Part shown: positions 31,235 through 40,954 of the stretch, piece after piece
How the letters are laid out: every line of letters begins with the position of its first letter
Numbering within the stretch: position 1 is the stretch's first letter
NCBI GenBank assembly: GCA_016717705.1
Contig: JADKFD010000009.1
Span: 62,001 to 126,000 of the forward strand
Length of the DNA stretch: 64,000 bases
Source: Rhodanobacteraceae bacterium
GTDB taxonomy: Bacteria > Pseudomonadota > Gammaproteobacteria > Xanthomonadales > SZUA-5
Direction of reading: 5' to 3'
Program-made: the position numbers and the translations under genes
Notes under the pieces: generated by a model
Seen by the model: only the letters and a program-made list of their open reading frames with translations
Told to the model about the DNA's origin: nothing
Database searches by the model: none

Positions 31235-32530
31235 TCAGATACGGATGGTCAGGCCATCGGCCAGCGAACGCCGATAGGCCAGCAGCGCGGGCAGGATTCC
31301 GGCGATCTGGCCACCAACCAGCACCGCCAGTACCAAGCCTAGCTCACGCAAGGTGAATGTCAGGGGCTGCAAATGCAAACCAAATTGCCCGCTGAGCGAT
31401 GGCGCCAGCAGCAGCACGCCCAATTGCACCAGCGATACGCCGAGCGCGGTGCCCAGCAGCGTGATCAGAGCGGACTCCAGCATCAGCAAGGCAGCGATCT
31501 GCCACGGCCGCGCACCGATCGCGCGCAGGATCGCCATCTCGCGGCGACGCTCGCTCAGCGTGCTGACCAGCGCCGTCGTCATGCCGAGCAAACCGGCCAC
31601 CACGACGCACCAGGCCACCAGCAGCAGCGCCGACTCGGCGACACCGACCAGGCTCCACAATTGCGCCATCGTCATTGCCGGCATGATCGCCAGCAGCGGT
31701 TCGCCGCTGTACTCGTTGATCTGACGCTGCAAGGCGAATGCCGCAGCGCGATTCTTCAGCCCAAGAAACACCGCCGTGATGGTCTGCGGCGCCGCCGCCG
31801 CGGTTGCAGGAGCGACGTGCACGTCGTGACCGACCTCGCGGGAGGCATCGCCATCGCCCGCAGTCGGGCGCCGCGGAATCCGCACCCCATGCTGCCAGTC
31901 GGCATGCATCGCCTCGATGCTCTGCAGCGACACATGCAGCGTGCGATCGACCGGCGTGCCGGTGCGTTCGAGGATGCCGACCACGCGGAACGGCTGATCG
32001 TCATGGACCATGATGTCGCGATTGCCGATGCCATGGGCAATGACGACTGCATCGCCGATCTCGTATCCCAGGCGCGCTGCCACCTCGGCACCGAGCACCG
32101 CCTCGCCGATGCCGGCAAACTCGGCGCCGCGCGCCAGCTTCAGCCCGCGCTGGTCGGCATATCTGAAATGCTCGAAATAGGTGCTGGTGGTGCCGAGTAC
32201 GCGATAACCCCGGTGCGAATCGCCCAGCGAAATCGGAATCGCCCAGGCGACCTGCGGTAGTGCGGCCAACTCCTGAAAGCTGCTGTAGCGGATGTTGTTG
32301 CTGGCGTCGCCGATGCGGAACACCGAGTACAGCAGCAACTGCACCGGACCGGTGCGCGCGCCGACGATCAGATCGGTGCCGGAAATGGTGCTGGCGAAGC
32401 TCCGGCGCGTCTCGACGCGCAGGCGCTCGACCGCGAGCAAAAGGGCGACGCTGATCGCCACCGTGAACAGCGTCAGCGCCACGGCAAAACGGCGGTTCCA
32501 CAGGCTGGCGCGGGTGATCTTCAGCAGCAT
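31235..32530 (-). CDS. FtsX/MacB-like ABC transporter permease
   Basis: 431 residues: an N-terminal membrane helix (LTLFTVAISVALLLAVERL), a large periplasmic domain (about 45-285), then three C-terminal helices with SERRREMAILRAIGARPWQI, the coupling motif of FtsX-type permeases. The ATG overlaps the ATPase stop (ATGA). At 31809-31830 a hairpin repeat related to GGAGCGACGT elements lies in frame and encodes VGHDVHVAPA in the periplasmic domain, an apparent repeat insertion tolerated in a loop. Confidence 0.92.
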   Translation of the reverse strand: MLLKITRASLWNRRFAVALTLFTVAISVALLLAVERLRVETRRSFASTISGTDLIVGARTGPVQLLLYSVFRIGDASNNIRYSSFQELAALPQVAWAIPISLGDSHRGYRVLGTTSTYFEHFRYADQRGLKLARGAEFAGIGEAVLGAEVAARLGYEIGDAVVIAHGIGNRDIMVHDDQPFRVVGILERTGTPVDRTLHVSLQSIEAMHADWQHGVRIPRRPTAGDGDASREVGHDVHVAPATAAAAPQTITAVFLGLKNRAAAFALQRQINEYSGEPLLAIMPAMTMAQLWSLVGVAESALLLVAWCVVVAGLLGMTTALVSTLSERRREMAILRAIGARPWQIAALLMLESALITLLGTALGVSLVQLGVLLLAPSLSGQFGLHLQPLTFTLRELGLVLAVLVGGQIAGILPALLAYRRSLADGLTIRI

Positions 32531-33210
32531 CAGGTGGCTCGCGCACGATTGATTTCGATGAGATCGACGCTGCGGTCGAATCGCGACTCCAGGCTGCGAT
32601 CATGACTGACGAACAGCAGAGCGGCGCCGGCTCGGCGACACTCGTCGAACAGCAGGGCGAGGAAATCGTCGCGAGTATCGGCATCCAGCGCCGAGGTCGG
32701 CTCATCGGCGATCACCAGTTCAGGCGCGCCGATCAGCGCGCGCGCGGCCGCGACCCGCTGCTGCTGGCCGACCGACAGTTCCGCCGCCGGCCGTCCGGCT
32801 ACCTCGTCGACATCCATCTGCATCCGCTCCAGCAGCATCCGCGCCTGGGCACGTGGATCGGCACCGGCCCGCTCGGCGCGGCGCGGCGAGAAGCCGCAGG
32901 ACAGGAGCACGTTGTCGATCGCATCGAAATACGGCAGCAGGTTGAACTGCTGAAACACGAAGCCGATGTGGTCGGCGCGCAGGCGATCGCGCTGCCTCGG
33001 TTTCAGGGTCTCCAGCGCGTGGCCGAGCAGGCGGATCGATCCGCTCTGCGCGCTGAGCACACCGCCGACCAGATTCAGCAAAGTACTCTTGCCCGATCCA
33101 CTGGGGCCGCGCAGGAACAGGCTCTCGCCCGCGCCGAGGCTGAGTGACGGCAGATCCAGCAGCGGCTTGCCCGGCTGCCAGCTGAAGCGCAGATCTTCGA
33201 TGGACAGCAC
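32530..33210 (-). CDS. ABC transporter ATPase, LolD/MacB-like
   Basis: 226 residues. Walker A GPSGSGKST, Q-loop FVFQQFNLLPYFDAIDNVLL, signature LSVGQQQRVAAARAL, Walker B LVIADEPTSALD and H-loop VSHD are all intact. It is the first gene of the operon, starting 20 bases from the Zur-like palindrome, and is followed by the permease (4-bp overlap) and DUF3299 gene. Confidence 0.95.
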   Translation of the reverse strand: MLSIEDLRFSWQPGKPLLDLPSLSLGAGESLFLRGPSGSGKSTLLNLVGGVLSAQSGSIRLLGHALETLKPRQRDRLRADHIGFVFQQFNLLPYFDAIDNVLLSCGFSPRRAERAGADPRAQARMLLERMQMDVDEVAGRPAAELSVGQQQRVAAARALIGAPELVIADEPTSALDADTRDDFLALLFDECRRAGAALLFVSHDRSLESRFDRSVDLIEINRARAT

Positions 33211-33230
33211 GTGGCTTGTGTCGCGTCAAT

Positions 33231-33251
33231 GTTATACTGTTACAATATCAC
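33231..33251. promoter_or_regulatory. Zur-like operator palindrome
   Basis: A 21-base imperfect palindrome (16 of 21 positions symmetric) beginning GTTATACTGTTAC and ending ATATCAC. The first 13 bases match the Zur-type core GTTATANTATAAC at all but two positions. It is the only AT-rich island in the neighbourhood and sits between the divergent ABC/DUF3299 operon and the MerC-like gene, both of which are of kinds found in Zur regulons. The assignment is by resemblance and context. Confidence 0.6.
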
Positions 33252-33277
33252 CTCATCATCCTTGCGTATCGGCTGGA

Positions 33278-33772
33278 ATGTCCCTGCACCACTCCCACCG
33301 CGGATCAGTCAGTTGGGACGGCCTTGGTGCCGGCGTCTCGATCGCCTGTGCCATCCACTGCGCGGCCCTGCCGCTGGTGTTTGGGCTGCTGCCGGGTGTG
33401 CAACTGGCCTTGCGTTCGGTCGATAGTCAATGGCAGGGGCTGGCGCAGTGGTTGTTGTGGTCGCACGAGGCCGAGCGCGTCGTCGTGTCCTCGGTCATCC
33501 TGTTCGCGACGATCGTGCTGCTGCGCGGGTTTCGCAGCCATGGCCAGCGAGCGCCGCTGGTGGTTGCCGTCATCGCCGGCATCCTGATGGCGACCGGTGC
33601 CTTCGGGCATTGGCTCAGCGAAGACCTGACCCACGTGGTCCTGCAGGTCATCGGCGGTCTGGGCATGGCTACCGCCCACGTGATGAACTTGCGCAGGCTG
33701 CGCGGCGCAGGCGACCGCGCGCCGCATACGCATGCCAAGGCCCTGGTGGTTGCGTCGGAATTGCTGACGTAG
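33278..33772 (+). CDS. MerC-domain membrane protein
   Basis: 164 residues. The N-terminal DGLGAGVSIACAIHCAALPLVFGLLPG carries the CxxHC motif of MerC, and three or four membrane helices follow. MerC proteins of this type can carry metal ions and often lie in Zur-controlled loci. The ATG at 33278 is preceded by GG and AT-rich sequence of the operator. The TAG stop (33770-33772) belongs to a GTAG-headed repeat, so the C-terminal end …SELLT is set by that repeat. Confidence 0.88.
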   Translation: MSLHHSHRGSVSWDGLGAGVSIACAIHCAALPLVFGLLPGVQLALRSVDSQWQGLAQWLLWSHEAERVVVSSVILFATIVLLRGFRSHGQRAPLVVAVIAGILMATGAFGHWLSEDLTHVVLQVIGGLGMATAHVMNLRRLRGAGDRAPHTHAKALVVASELLT

Positions 33773-33851
33773 GTCACGTTGGCCGGTTTCGGCCTACGTG
33801 ACATCGCGGACTTCCTGTCATGGAGCCCGCGACGCGGGCAACGTGACCTGC
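33769..33851. repeat. GTAG-headed repeat (GTAGGTCACGTTGGCC type)
   Basis: Starts with GTAGGTCACGTTGGCC (33769-33784), has inner GGCCTACGTGACATCGCG as at 28241, and ends with the complementary GGCAACGTGACCTGC (33837-33851). The head supplies the merC stop codon. Confidence 0.85.
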
Positions 33852-33875
33852 TTTCACGGTAACCGCGTGTCCTTC

Positions 33876-33937
33876 GTAGAGCGGAGCTTGCTCCGCTGCA
33901 CTTTCAGTCCTTTGTAGAGCGGAGCTTGCTCCGCTGC
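33876..33937. repeat. Two direct 24-bp GTAG-headed hairpin repeats
   Basis: Identical units at 33876-33899 and 33914-33937 begin GTAGAGCGGAGC and contain the hairpin AGCGGAGC-TT-GCTCCGCT. They lie between the MerC and ABC-F gene ends. Confidence 0.9.
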
Positions 33938-33949
33938 TTTCGCTCCGCC

Positions 33950-35811
33950 TCAACCCGCCTCGATCCTCTCCGCCAATTCCAGCCATTCCATCTCGATGGT
34001 TTCCCGGGCGGCGGCGGCTTCTTTGCGCGCCTGCTCCAGGCGGACCAGTTCCTGCGCATTGCTGCCCTGGTGGGTTGCCGCGTCCGCCATGGCCTGCTCG
34101 GCGGCGCGTTCGGACTGGGCCAGCTTCTCCATCTGCTCTTCCAGACGCTTGAGCCGGTTGGCCAGGATGCGGCGTTCCTTGTGATCGATGTTGCCGGCTG
34201 TCTTAGGCGTCGTTGTGCTGCTGTCGCTGGCGGCGCTGGGTGAGGCCTCTCCGCGCAACAGGCGCGCGTAGGTGTCCAGATCCTCGTCGAAACTGCTGAC
34301 GCTGCCGGCAAAAACGCGCAAGTAGCGTTCGCAGCAGCTTTCCAGCAAGGCGCGATCGTGGCTGACCAGCACGACGGCGCCGGCGTAATCCTGCAGCGCC
34401 TCGACCAGCGCGGCGCGCGCCGCCATGTCCAGATGGTTGGTGGGTTCGTCGAGCAGCAGCAGATTCGGCTTGTCGACCAGCAACAAGGACAGCGCCAGGC
34501 GCGCCTTCTCGCCGCCCGAGCGCGGCCCGACCGGCATGGTCGCCATTTCGCCACCGTAGCCGAATCCACCGAGATAGTTGCGCGCGGCCTGGTCGGACAT
34601 CCCCGGCGCGCGTTCGAGCATCAGCGCCAGCGGCGTGGCATCGCCCGCCAACTCCTCGACCTGCGATTGCGCGAAATAGCCGATGGCCAGGTCGCGCGCC
34701 GCCTTGCGCTCACCGGAGAAGGGTTCGAGCACGCCGGCGAGCAACTTCATGAAGGTCGATTTGCCGGCGCCATTGCGGCCCAGCAAGCCGACGCGATCAC
34801 CGGGTTCGAGGAACATCGACACGTTTTCCAGCACGCGGCGCTCGCCATATCCCACTACCGCGCCACGAATCTGCAGCAAAGGATCGGGCAGCTTGGCCGG
34901 CGCCGGCACCGTCCAGTGGACTTCCGATTCCTCCGCCGGCACCGGCGCGGCGGTGAGTTTTCCAGCGCCTTGACCCGGCTCTGCGCCTGCTTGGCCTTGC
35001 TCGCCTTGGCCTTGAAGCGGTCGACAAAACGCTGCAACTGCGCACGCCGCGTGGCCACCTGGGCCGCCTCGCGCTTGGCTTGCTCGATGCGCGCGGCGCG
35101 CTGGCGGGCGAATGCGCTGAAGGCACCGGCGTAAAGTTCTGCGGTCTCGCCGTCGAGATACAGCGTGTGCGTGCACACCGAGTCGAGAAAATCACGATCG
35201 TGCGAGATCACCAGCAAGGTGCCGCGATAGCGCTTGAGCCAGCCTTCCAGCCACAGCACGGTGTCCAGATCGAGGTGATTGGTGGGTTCGTCGAGCAGCA
35301 ACAGGTCGGAACGGCACATCAAGGTGCGCGCCAGCGCCAGGCGCATGCGCCAACCGCCGGAAAACTCATCGACGCCGCGCGCCAGGTCGGCGTCGGAAAA
35401 GCCCAGTCCACGCAGCAACTGCGCCGCGCGCGCCTCGGCATCCCAGTTGCCGGCGTGATCCAGCGCCTCGGCCAGGCGCGCCAGATCGTGGCCGTCGCCA
35501 TGCTGCTCGGCGTGTTGCCAGTGTTTGCGCAGCAGCGCCAGTTCCTCATCGCCGGCGAGCGCATAGGCCAGCGCCGTGTCCGAACTTTGTGGCATGTGCT
35601 GGGCGACACTGGCCTGTATCCACTGGCCGGGCACCATCAGTTCGCCGCCGTCGGGCGACAGATCGCCGGACACAGCGGCGAACAACGAGGACTTGCCGCT
35701 GCCATTGCGCCCGACCACGCCAACGCGCGCGCCGGGCGGAATGTCGAATGTGGCGTCGCGGATCAGCGCGCGGCTGCCGCGCGCCAGGGTCAGGGATTGC
35801 GCACGAATCAT
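33950..35811 (-). CDS. ABC-F ATPase (YheS/Uup type), one apparent frameshift
   Basis: Ribosome-associated ABC-F family protein of about 620 residues with two ATPase cassettes and no membrane part. Cassette 1: GRNGSGKSS, FSGGWRMRLALARTL, LLLLDEPTNHLDLD. Cassette 2: GRNGAGKST, RSGGEKARLALSLLL, LLLLDEPTNHLDM. The linker FKAKASKAKQAQSRVKALE and a C-terminal coiled coil (KERRILANRLKRLEEQMEKL) are typical. The frame breaks near 34959-34962: GAAAACTC needs one more A to give ALEKLTAAPVPAEES. With it, both halves join. This looks like a homopolymer read error. Confidence 0.92.
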
Positions 35812-36000
35812 CGGGCGCGACCCAATTCAATCGAGGAAGTTCCCGGGCGTCGAATCATGATCGTTTGCTGAAGTTCAGTCATACACCGCAGAATAGCGGG
35901 CTTGGGAACCCAAAGCGCTCGTTGTGGTCCAACGCGAGCCGGATATGGCGAACCTGACACCTGCCCGTTGTACGACTACTGCCCTCAAAGGATACCTTCA

Positions 36001-36708
36001 ATGAAATCTTTGCTCGCCAAGAGCGCCGTTGCGCTCGCCCTGGGCTCGGCCCTGATTGCCCTGCCGGCGCTTGCGATGGACCCGTCGCTCAAGACCGACA
36101 AGGACAAGCACAGCTACATGATCGGCATGACCTTCGGCATGCAGCTGAAAGACTTCAAGGACGACATCGACGTCGCCCTGGTGCAGAAGGCGCTGGCCGA
36201 ATCGATGGCTGGTGGCAAGACGCTGATGACCGAGGCCGAGATGCAGCAGGTCAGCAACGAGTTCCGCACCATCGTGCAGAACAAGCGCCAGGCCGCGCAG
36301 GCCAAGGCGGCGACCGAGAACAAGGCCAAGGGCGACGAGTTCCTGGCCAAGAACAAGACCGCGCCGGGCGTGAAGACCACCGCGAGCGGCCTGCAGTACT
36401 CGGTCATCAAGGAAGGCACCGGCGCCAAGCCCAAGGCCACCGACCAGGTCAAGGTGCACTACGTCGGCACCTTGCTGAACGGCACCAAGTTCGATTCCAG
36501 CATCGATCGCGGCCAGCCGGCCACCTTCCCGCTGAACGGCGTGATCCCGGGCTGGACCGAAGCGCTGCAGTTGATGAGCGTCGGCAGCAAGTACAAGCTG
36601 TTCATCCCGGGCAACCTGGCCTATGGCGAGCAAGGCCAGCCGCAGGGCGGCATCGGCCCGAACGAAGTGCTGATCTTCGAAGTCGAGTTGCTGGAAATCC
36701 TCAACTGA
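36001..36708 (+). CDS. Periplasmic FKBP-type peptidyl-prolyl isomerase (FkpA/Mip-like)
   Basis: 235 residues. A signal peptide (MKSLLAKSAVALALGSALIALPALA) precedes a helical dimerisation region (about 30-115) and a C-terminal FKBP domain: VKVHYVGTLLNGTKFDSSIDRGQPATFPLNGVIPGWTEALQLM and IPGNLAYGEQG. It catalyses proline isomerisation during folding of exported proteins. I chose the ATG at 36001 over an upstream in-frame start because it begins the signal peptide. A good terminator follows. Confidence 0.95.
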   Translation: MKSLLAKSAVALALGSALIALPALAMDPSLKTDKDKHSYMIGMTFGMQLKDFKDDIDVALVQKALAESMAGGKTLMTEAEMQQVSNEFRTIVQNKRQAAQAKAATENKAKGDEFLAKNKTAPGVKTTASGLQYSVIKEGTGAKPKATDQVKVHYVGTLLNGTKFDSSIDRGQPATFPLNGVIPGWTEALQLMSVGSKYKLFIPGNLAYGEQGQPQGGIGPNEVLIFEVELLEILN

Positions 36709-36732
36709 TCGAGTCCTCGATCGGCTGACCGC

Positions 36733-36763
36733 GAAGGCCGCCCTTGGGCGGCCTTCGTGTTTT
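36733..36763 (+). terminator. Rho-independent terminator after FKBP gene
   Basis: GAAGGCCGCCC-TT-GGGCGGCCTTC, an 11-bp perfect stem, followed by GTGTTTT. It lies 24 bases after the stop codon. Confidence 0.85.
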
Positions 36764-36788
36764 CGGGGGACGGCGTACGTGCTTGTGC

Positions 36789-36862
36789 AGGAGCGACGTG
36801 TACGTCGCGATCGGGACCGCGGTGTTCCCCGCGATTGCGGTCGCGACGTACACGTCGCTCCT
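36789..36862. repeat. Perfect 22-bp inverted repeat (GGAGCGACGT type)
   Basis: Arms 36789-36810 and 36841-36862 are exact reverse complements with core GGAGCGACGTGTACGTCGCG; the right arm is headed by GTAG when read on the minus strand. Related units occur at 11335, 31809 and 62341. Confidence 0.88.
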
Positions 36863-36956
36863 ACTCGCCCGCCGTTTCGCCCGCTATAGTGACCCACCTT
36901 CGGGTTTCTTGCGGTGCAACACTTGCGGCCCGCGCCCCTGTCAAAGGTGATCAGGA

Positions 36957-38306
36957 ATGCACGTAGCAATTTTCGGAACTGGGTATGTCGGTCTGGTCAC
37001 CGGTGCCTGTCTGGCGGAAGCCGGCAACGACGTGATCTGCGTCGATGTCGATGCGGCCAAGATCGAGGGGCTCAAGCGCGGCGTGGTGCCGATCTATGAG
37101 CCGGGCCTGGAGGACCTGGTCCAGCGCAATCGCCAGTCCGGGAACCTGAAGTTCACGACCGACGCGGCAACGGCCATCGCCCATGGCGAGATCATCTTCA
37201 TCGCCGTCGGCACGCCGCCGGACGAGGATGGCAGCGCCGATCTGCGCTACGTGCTCGCGGTCGCGCGATCCATCGGCGAGCATCTCGATCACCGCGCGGT
37301 GGTGGTGAACAAGTCGACGGTGCCGGTCGGAACCGCCGACCGGGTGCGCGCCGCAATTGCGGCGGCGCTGGCCGAACGTGGCAGCGATGCGAGTTTCGAT
37401 GTGGTCTCCAACCCGGAATTCCTCAAGGAAGGCGACGCCGTCAAGGACTGCATGAAGCCCGACCGCATCGTCATCGGCACCAGCAGCGCCGCTGCGGTGC
37501 AGACCTTGAAAACGCTCTACGCGCCGTTCAATCGCAATCACGAACGCATCGTGCACATGGACGAGCGTTCGGCGGAACTGACCAAGTACGCCGCCAACGC
37601 CATGCTGGCGACCAAGATCAGCTTCATGAACGAAGTGGCCAACATCGCCGAGCGCGTCGGTGCCGACATCGAGTCGGTGCGCCTCGGGATCGGTTCCGAT
37701 CCGCGCATCGGCTACGCCTTCATCTACCCCGGCATCGGTTATGGCGGTTCCTGCTTCCCCAAGGATGTCCAGGCGCTCGGCCGGACCGCGCGCGGCGTCG
37801 GCTACACCACGCGCATCCTCGATGCGGTCGAGGCGGTCAACTACGATCAGAAGTCGAAACTGTTCGAACTGATGCAGCAGCACTTCGGTGGCGATCTCAA
37901 GGGGCGCACGATTGCCTTCTGGGGTCTGTCGTTCAAGCCCAATACCGACGACATGCGCGAGGCACCGAGCCGTGCGCTGGTCGAATTGCTGACGGCGGCC
38001 GGTGCCAAAGTGCGCGCCTTCGATCCGGAAGCACGCCACGAGGCCGAGCGCGTGTTCGGCCAGCGCGATGATCTGCTGCTGACCGACGACGCCATGGACG
38101 CGCTCAGCGGTGCCGACGCGCTGGCAATCATCACCGAGTGGAAGGCCTTCTGGAGCCCCGACTTCGCCAAAGTCGCTTCCGCACTCAAGGCCAGAGTGCT
38201 GTTCGACGGCCGCAACATCTACGACCCGAAGGTGGTCGAGGCCGCCGGCATCGCCTACTACGGCATCGGCCGCGGCCGCAGCGTGACGCGGCCGGAGTTC
38301 GTCTGA
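36957..38306 (+). CDS. ugd: UDP-glucose 6-dehydrogenase
   Basis: Oxidises UDP-glucose to UDP-glucuronate with two NAD+. 449 residues. The N-terminal Rossmann motif is IFGTGYVGLVTGACLAEAG; the catalytic thiol is C266 in YGGSCFPKDVQAL; FMNEVANIAERVGADI and FWGLSFKPNTDDMREAPS are family hallmarks. The UDP-glucuronate decarboxylase gene starts two bases after its stop codon, so the products are made together. Confidence 0.97.
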   Translation: MHVAIFGTGYVGLVTGACLAEAGNDVICVDVDAAKIEGLKRGVVPIYEPGLEDLVQRNRQSGNLKFTTDAATAIAHGEIIFIAVGTPPDEDGSADLRYVLAVARSIGEHLDHRAVVVNKSTVPVGTADRVRAAIAAALAERGSDASFDVVSNPEFLKEGDAVKDCMKPDRIVIGTSSAAAVQTLKTLYAPFNRNHERIVHMDERSAELTKYAANAMLATKISFMNEVANIAERVGADIESVRLGIGSDPRIGYAFIYPGIGYGGSCFPKDVQALGRTARGVGYTTRILDAVEAVNYDQKSKLFELMQQHFGGDLKGRTIAFWGLSFKPNTDDMREAPSRALVELLTAAGAKVRAFDPEARHEAERVFGQRDDLLLTDDAMDALSGADALAIITEWKAFWSPDFAKVASALKARVLFDGRNIYDPKVVEAAGIAYYGIGRGRSVTRPEFV

Positions 38307-38307
38307 C

Positions 38308-39261
<954 letters not shown>

Positions 39262-39552
39262 TCCTGCGCGGTGCGAGGGTCGCGCGCTTGCAGTGGGTAG
39301 GTCAGGTCTTGTCCGTACGCTTGTCTGAACAGCCAGTTCAGCTAGACCGCACCTGCACGTTCCGGCGATCACGTCAAGAATTGTCGGGAGCCGCGGCTTT
39401 CTTTAGAATCCTCCCCCTCCACGGCTCCCCCTAGCGGGCCGGCTTCACCAGATTCGAACCGCGTGCAGACATTCCGTCTACGCGACGATGAGGGGTCGCC
39501 CGTTTCCAGACGGTGGTTCGCACTCGCCAGACAGCAGGAGAGGACCGCGATC

Positions 39553-40059
39553 GTGAAGTGGTACGTCGTTAATACCCGCCCCCGCGAAGAGACCCGCGCA
39601 GTGGAGCACCTCACTCGTGAGGGCTACCAGTGCTTGTATCCACGCATCCGGCGCACGCTGCGTACGACCAAAGGTTTGGTCGACCGTATCGAATCGCTGT
39701 TTCCCAACTATCTGTTTCTGCATGCCAACCCGATGACCGACAACCTGGCGCGAGTGCGTTCGACTCGCGGGGTCCGGAATCTGGTGCGTTTTGGACTGGA
39801 GCCTGCCGAGGTTCCGCCGGAAGTGATCGAGGAACTGCAGCTCTGCGGTGACAAGCAGGGCGGCGTGATCAAGCTGACTGGCGCGGCGCGTCAGGCGGTT
39901 GCTGCCAAGTTTGCCGCCAGTGCGCTGGTCGACTTCGGCGGCGTGTTCCTCACCGCTGACGGCTCGGAGCGCGTGATCCTGCTGATGCGCGTACTCGGTG
40001 ACTACAACAAGGTCAGTCTGCCCGAAGACCAGTTGGAAGGCTCGCAAGTCGCCGCCTGA
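39553..40059 (+). CDS. rfaH: Transcription antiterminator RfaH
   Basis: 168 residues. An N-terminal NGN domain (KWYVVNTRPREETRAVEHLTREGYQCLYPRI…LFPNYLFLH) is joined to a C-terminal KOW-like domain. KWYVV…PREE and the absence of a long linker fit RfaH rather than NusG. RfaH aids transcription of long polysaccharide operons carrying an ops site. The GTG at 39553 is chosen because it starts the conserved MKWYVV; the frame is open upstream to 39463. The 291-base gap before it has no clear gene. Position after ugd-uxs agrees with a role in surface sugars. Confidence 0.92.
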   Translation: MKWYVVNTRPREETRAVEHLTREGYQCLYPRIRRTLRTTKGLVDRIESLFPNYLFLHANPMTDNLARVRSTRGVRNLVRFGLEPAEVPPEVIEELQLCGDKQGGVIKLTGAARQAVAAKFAASALVDFGGVFLTADGSERVILLMRVLGDYNKVSLPEDQLEGSQVAA

Positions 40060-40086
40060 AGGTGGCAGCAACGCGCGCTGTGCGCG

Positions 40087-40118
40087 ACCGGATTGCCCCT
40101 GCGGGGGCATCCGGTTTT
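40087..40118 (+). terminator. Rho-independent terminator after rfaH
   Basis: ACCGGATTGCCCC-TGC-GGGGGCATCCGGT forms a long stem with one bulge, followed directly by TTTTG, 27 bases after the rfaH stop. Confidence 0.8.
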
Positions 40119-40175
40119 GCCCTCGCCAATGCGGTGTACGCCGCGGCACCCGAGATCAGGACGGCGTAATCCAAG

Positions 40176-40850
40176 ATGGGCCTTTCCCTGCGCGACCAGC
40201 TGCTCCAGGCTGGTTTCACCCAATCCAAGCCGGAACCCAAGCCCCAGCCCAAGCCGGAGGCGCGCCGCGAGCATTCGTCGCAGCAGCGCCGTGGCGGTGG
40301 TCCCGGACAACCACAGCCCCAGCGTCGTGACGGTCGGCCGCAAACGCAGCAAGCGCGCAGGCCCGAGGAGCGCAAGCCCGAAGCGCCGAGACCCCCTCGC
40401 GAGCCCAAGCCAGGCGGCGAACCGTCGCTGGCACACGCCTACCAGATCCGCGCCGAAACCGAAAAGCGCGAGCGCGAGGAAGCGCAGAAGCGCGCGCAGG
40501 AAGAAGCCGCCCGCAAGCGCGAGCAGCGCCTGAAACTGGCGGCGTTGGTCGCCGGGAAGGCGCAGAACAATCCGGCCGGTGAACACGCGCGCAATTTCTT
40601 CTACGGCAAGAAGATCCGCAAGGTCAATGTCACGCCGGAGCAGTTCCAGATGCTCAATGCCGGCGAATTGGGCGTCGCCCAGGTCGATGGGCGCTTCATG
40701 ATCCTGAGCCCGGAGCTGATCCGCGAAGTGCTCGTCCTGGCGCCGCAGCACGTCGCCCTGTTCGTGCCCGAGGGCATCGGTGCGTCGACCAATCCCGACG
40801 ACGATTACAGCGACCCGCGCTTTCAGGTGCCGGACGACCTCGTCTGGTAG
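40176..40850 (+). CDS. DUF2058 (YaiL-like) protein
   Basis: 224 residues. MGLSLRDQLLQAGFTQSK opens the family. A long Pro/Gln/Arg-rich disordered stretch (about 18-85) and charged helix (AETEKREREEAQKRAQEEAARKREQ) precede the conserved C-terminus FFYGKKIRKVNVTPEQFQML…DPDDPRF-type YSDPRFQVPDDLVW. It is nucleoprotein-like; no function is proven. The TAG stop at 40848 is the TAG in a GTAG-headed repeat, which thus ends the protein. Confidence 0.9.
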   Translation: MGLSLRDQLLQAGFTQSKPEPKPQPKPEARREHSSQQRRGGGPGQPQPQRRDGRPQTQQARRPEERKPEAPRPPREPKPGGEPSLAHAYQIRAETEKREREEAQKRAQEEAARKREQRLKLAALVAGKAQNNPAGEHARNFFYGKKIRKVNVTPEQFQMLNAGELGVAQVDGRFMILSPELIREVLVLAPQHVALFVPEGIGASTNPDDDYSDPRFQVPDDLVW

Positions 40851-40936
40851 CCCGGTGTACGCGCGTCAGCGCGTTCACCGGGTGCTTGCCGCGCGCCCCC
40901 GCCGGTGAACCGCTGCGCGGTACACCGGCCTACCAG
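40847..40936. repeat. GTAG-headed REP-like pair, reverse copy of 24755-24842
   Basis: Starts GTAGCCCGGTGTACGCGCG and ends CGGTACACCGGCCTACCAG. Read on the minus strand it matches the element after purK almost base for base. Its head overlaps the DUF2058 stop codon. Confidence 0.87.
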
Positions 40937-40954
40937 AGCCCGGCTTTCGTATGG

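Noticed and set aside
33876..33937. Short CRISPR-like direct repeats
   Set aside because: Only two copies, each a palindrome with a GTAG head and a 14-base gap, with no cas genes; fits REP-type repeats.
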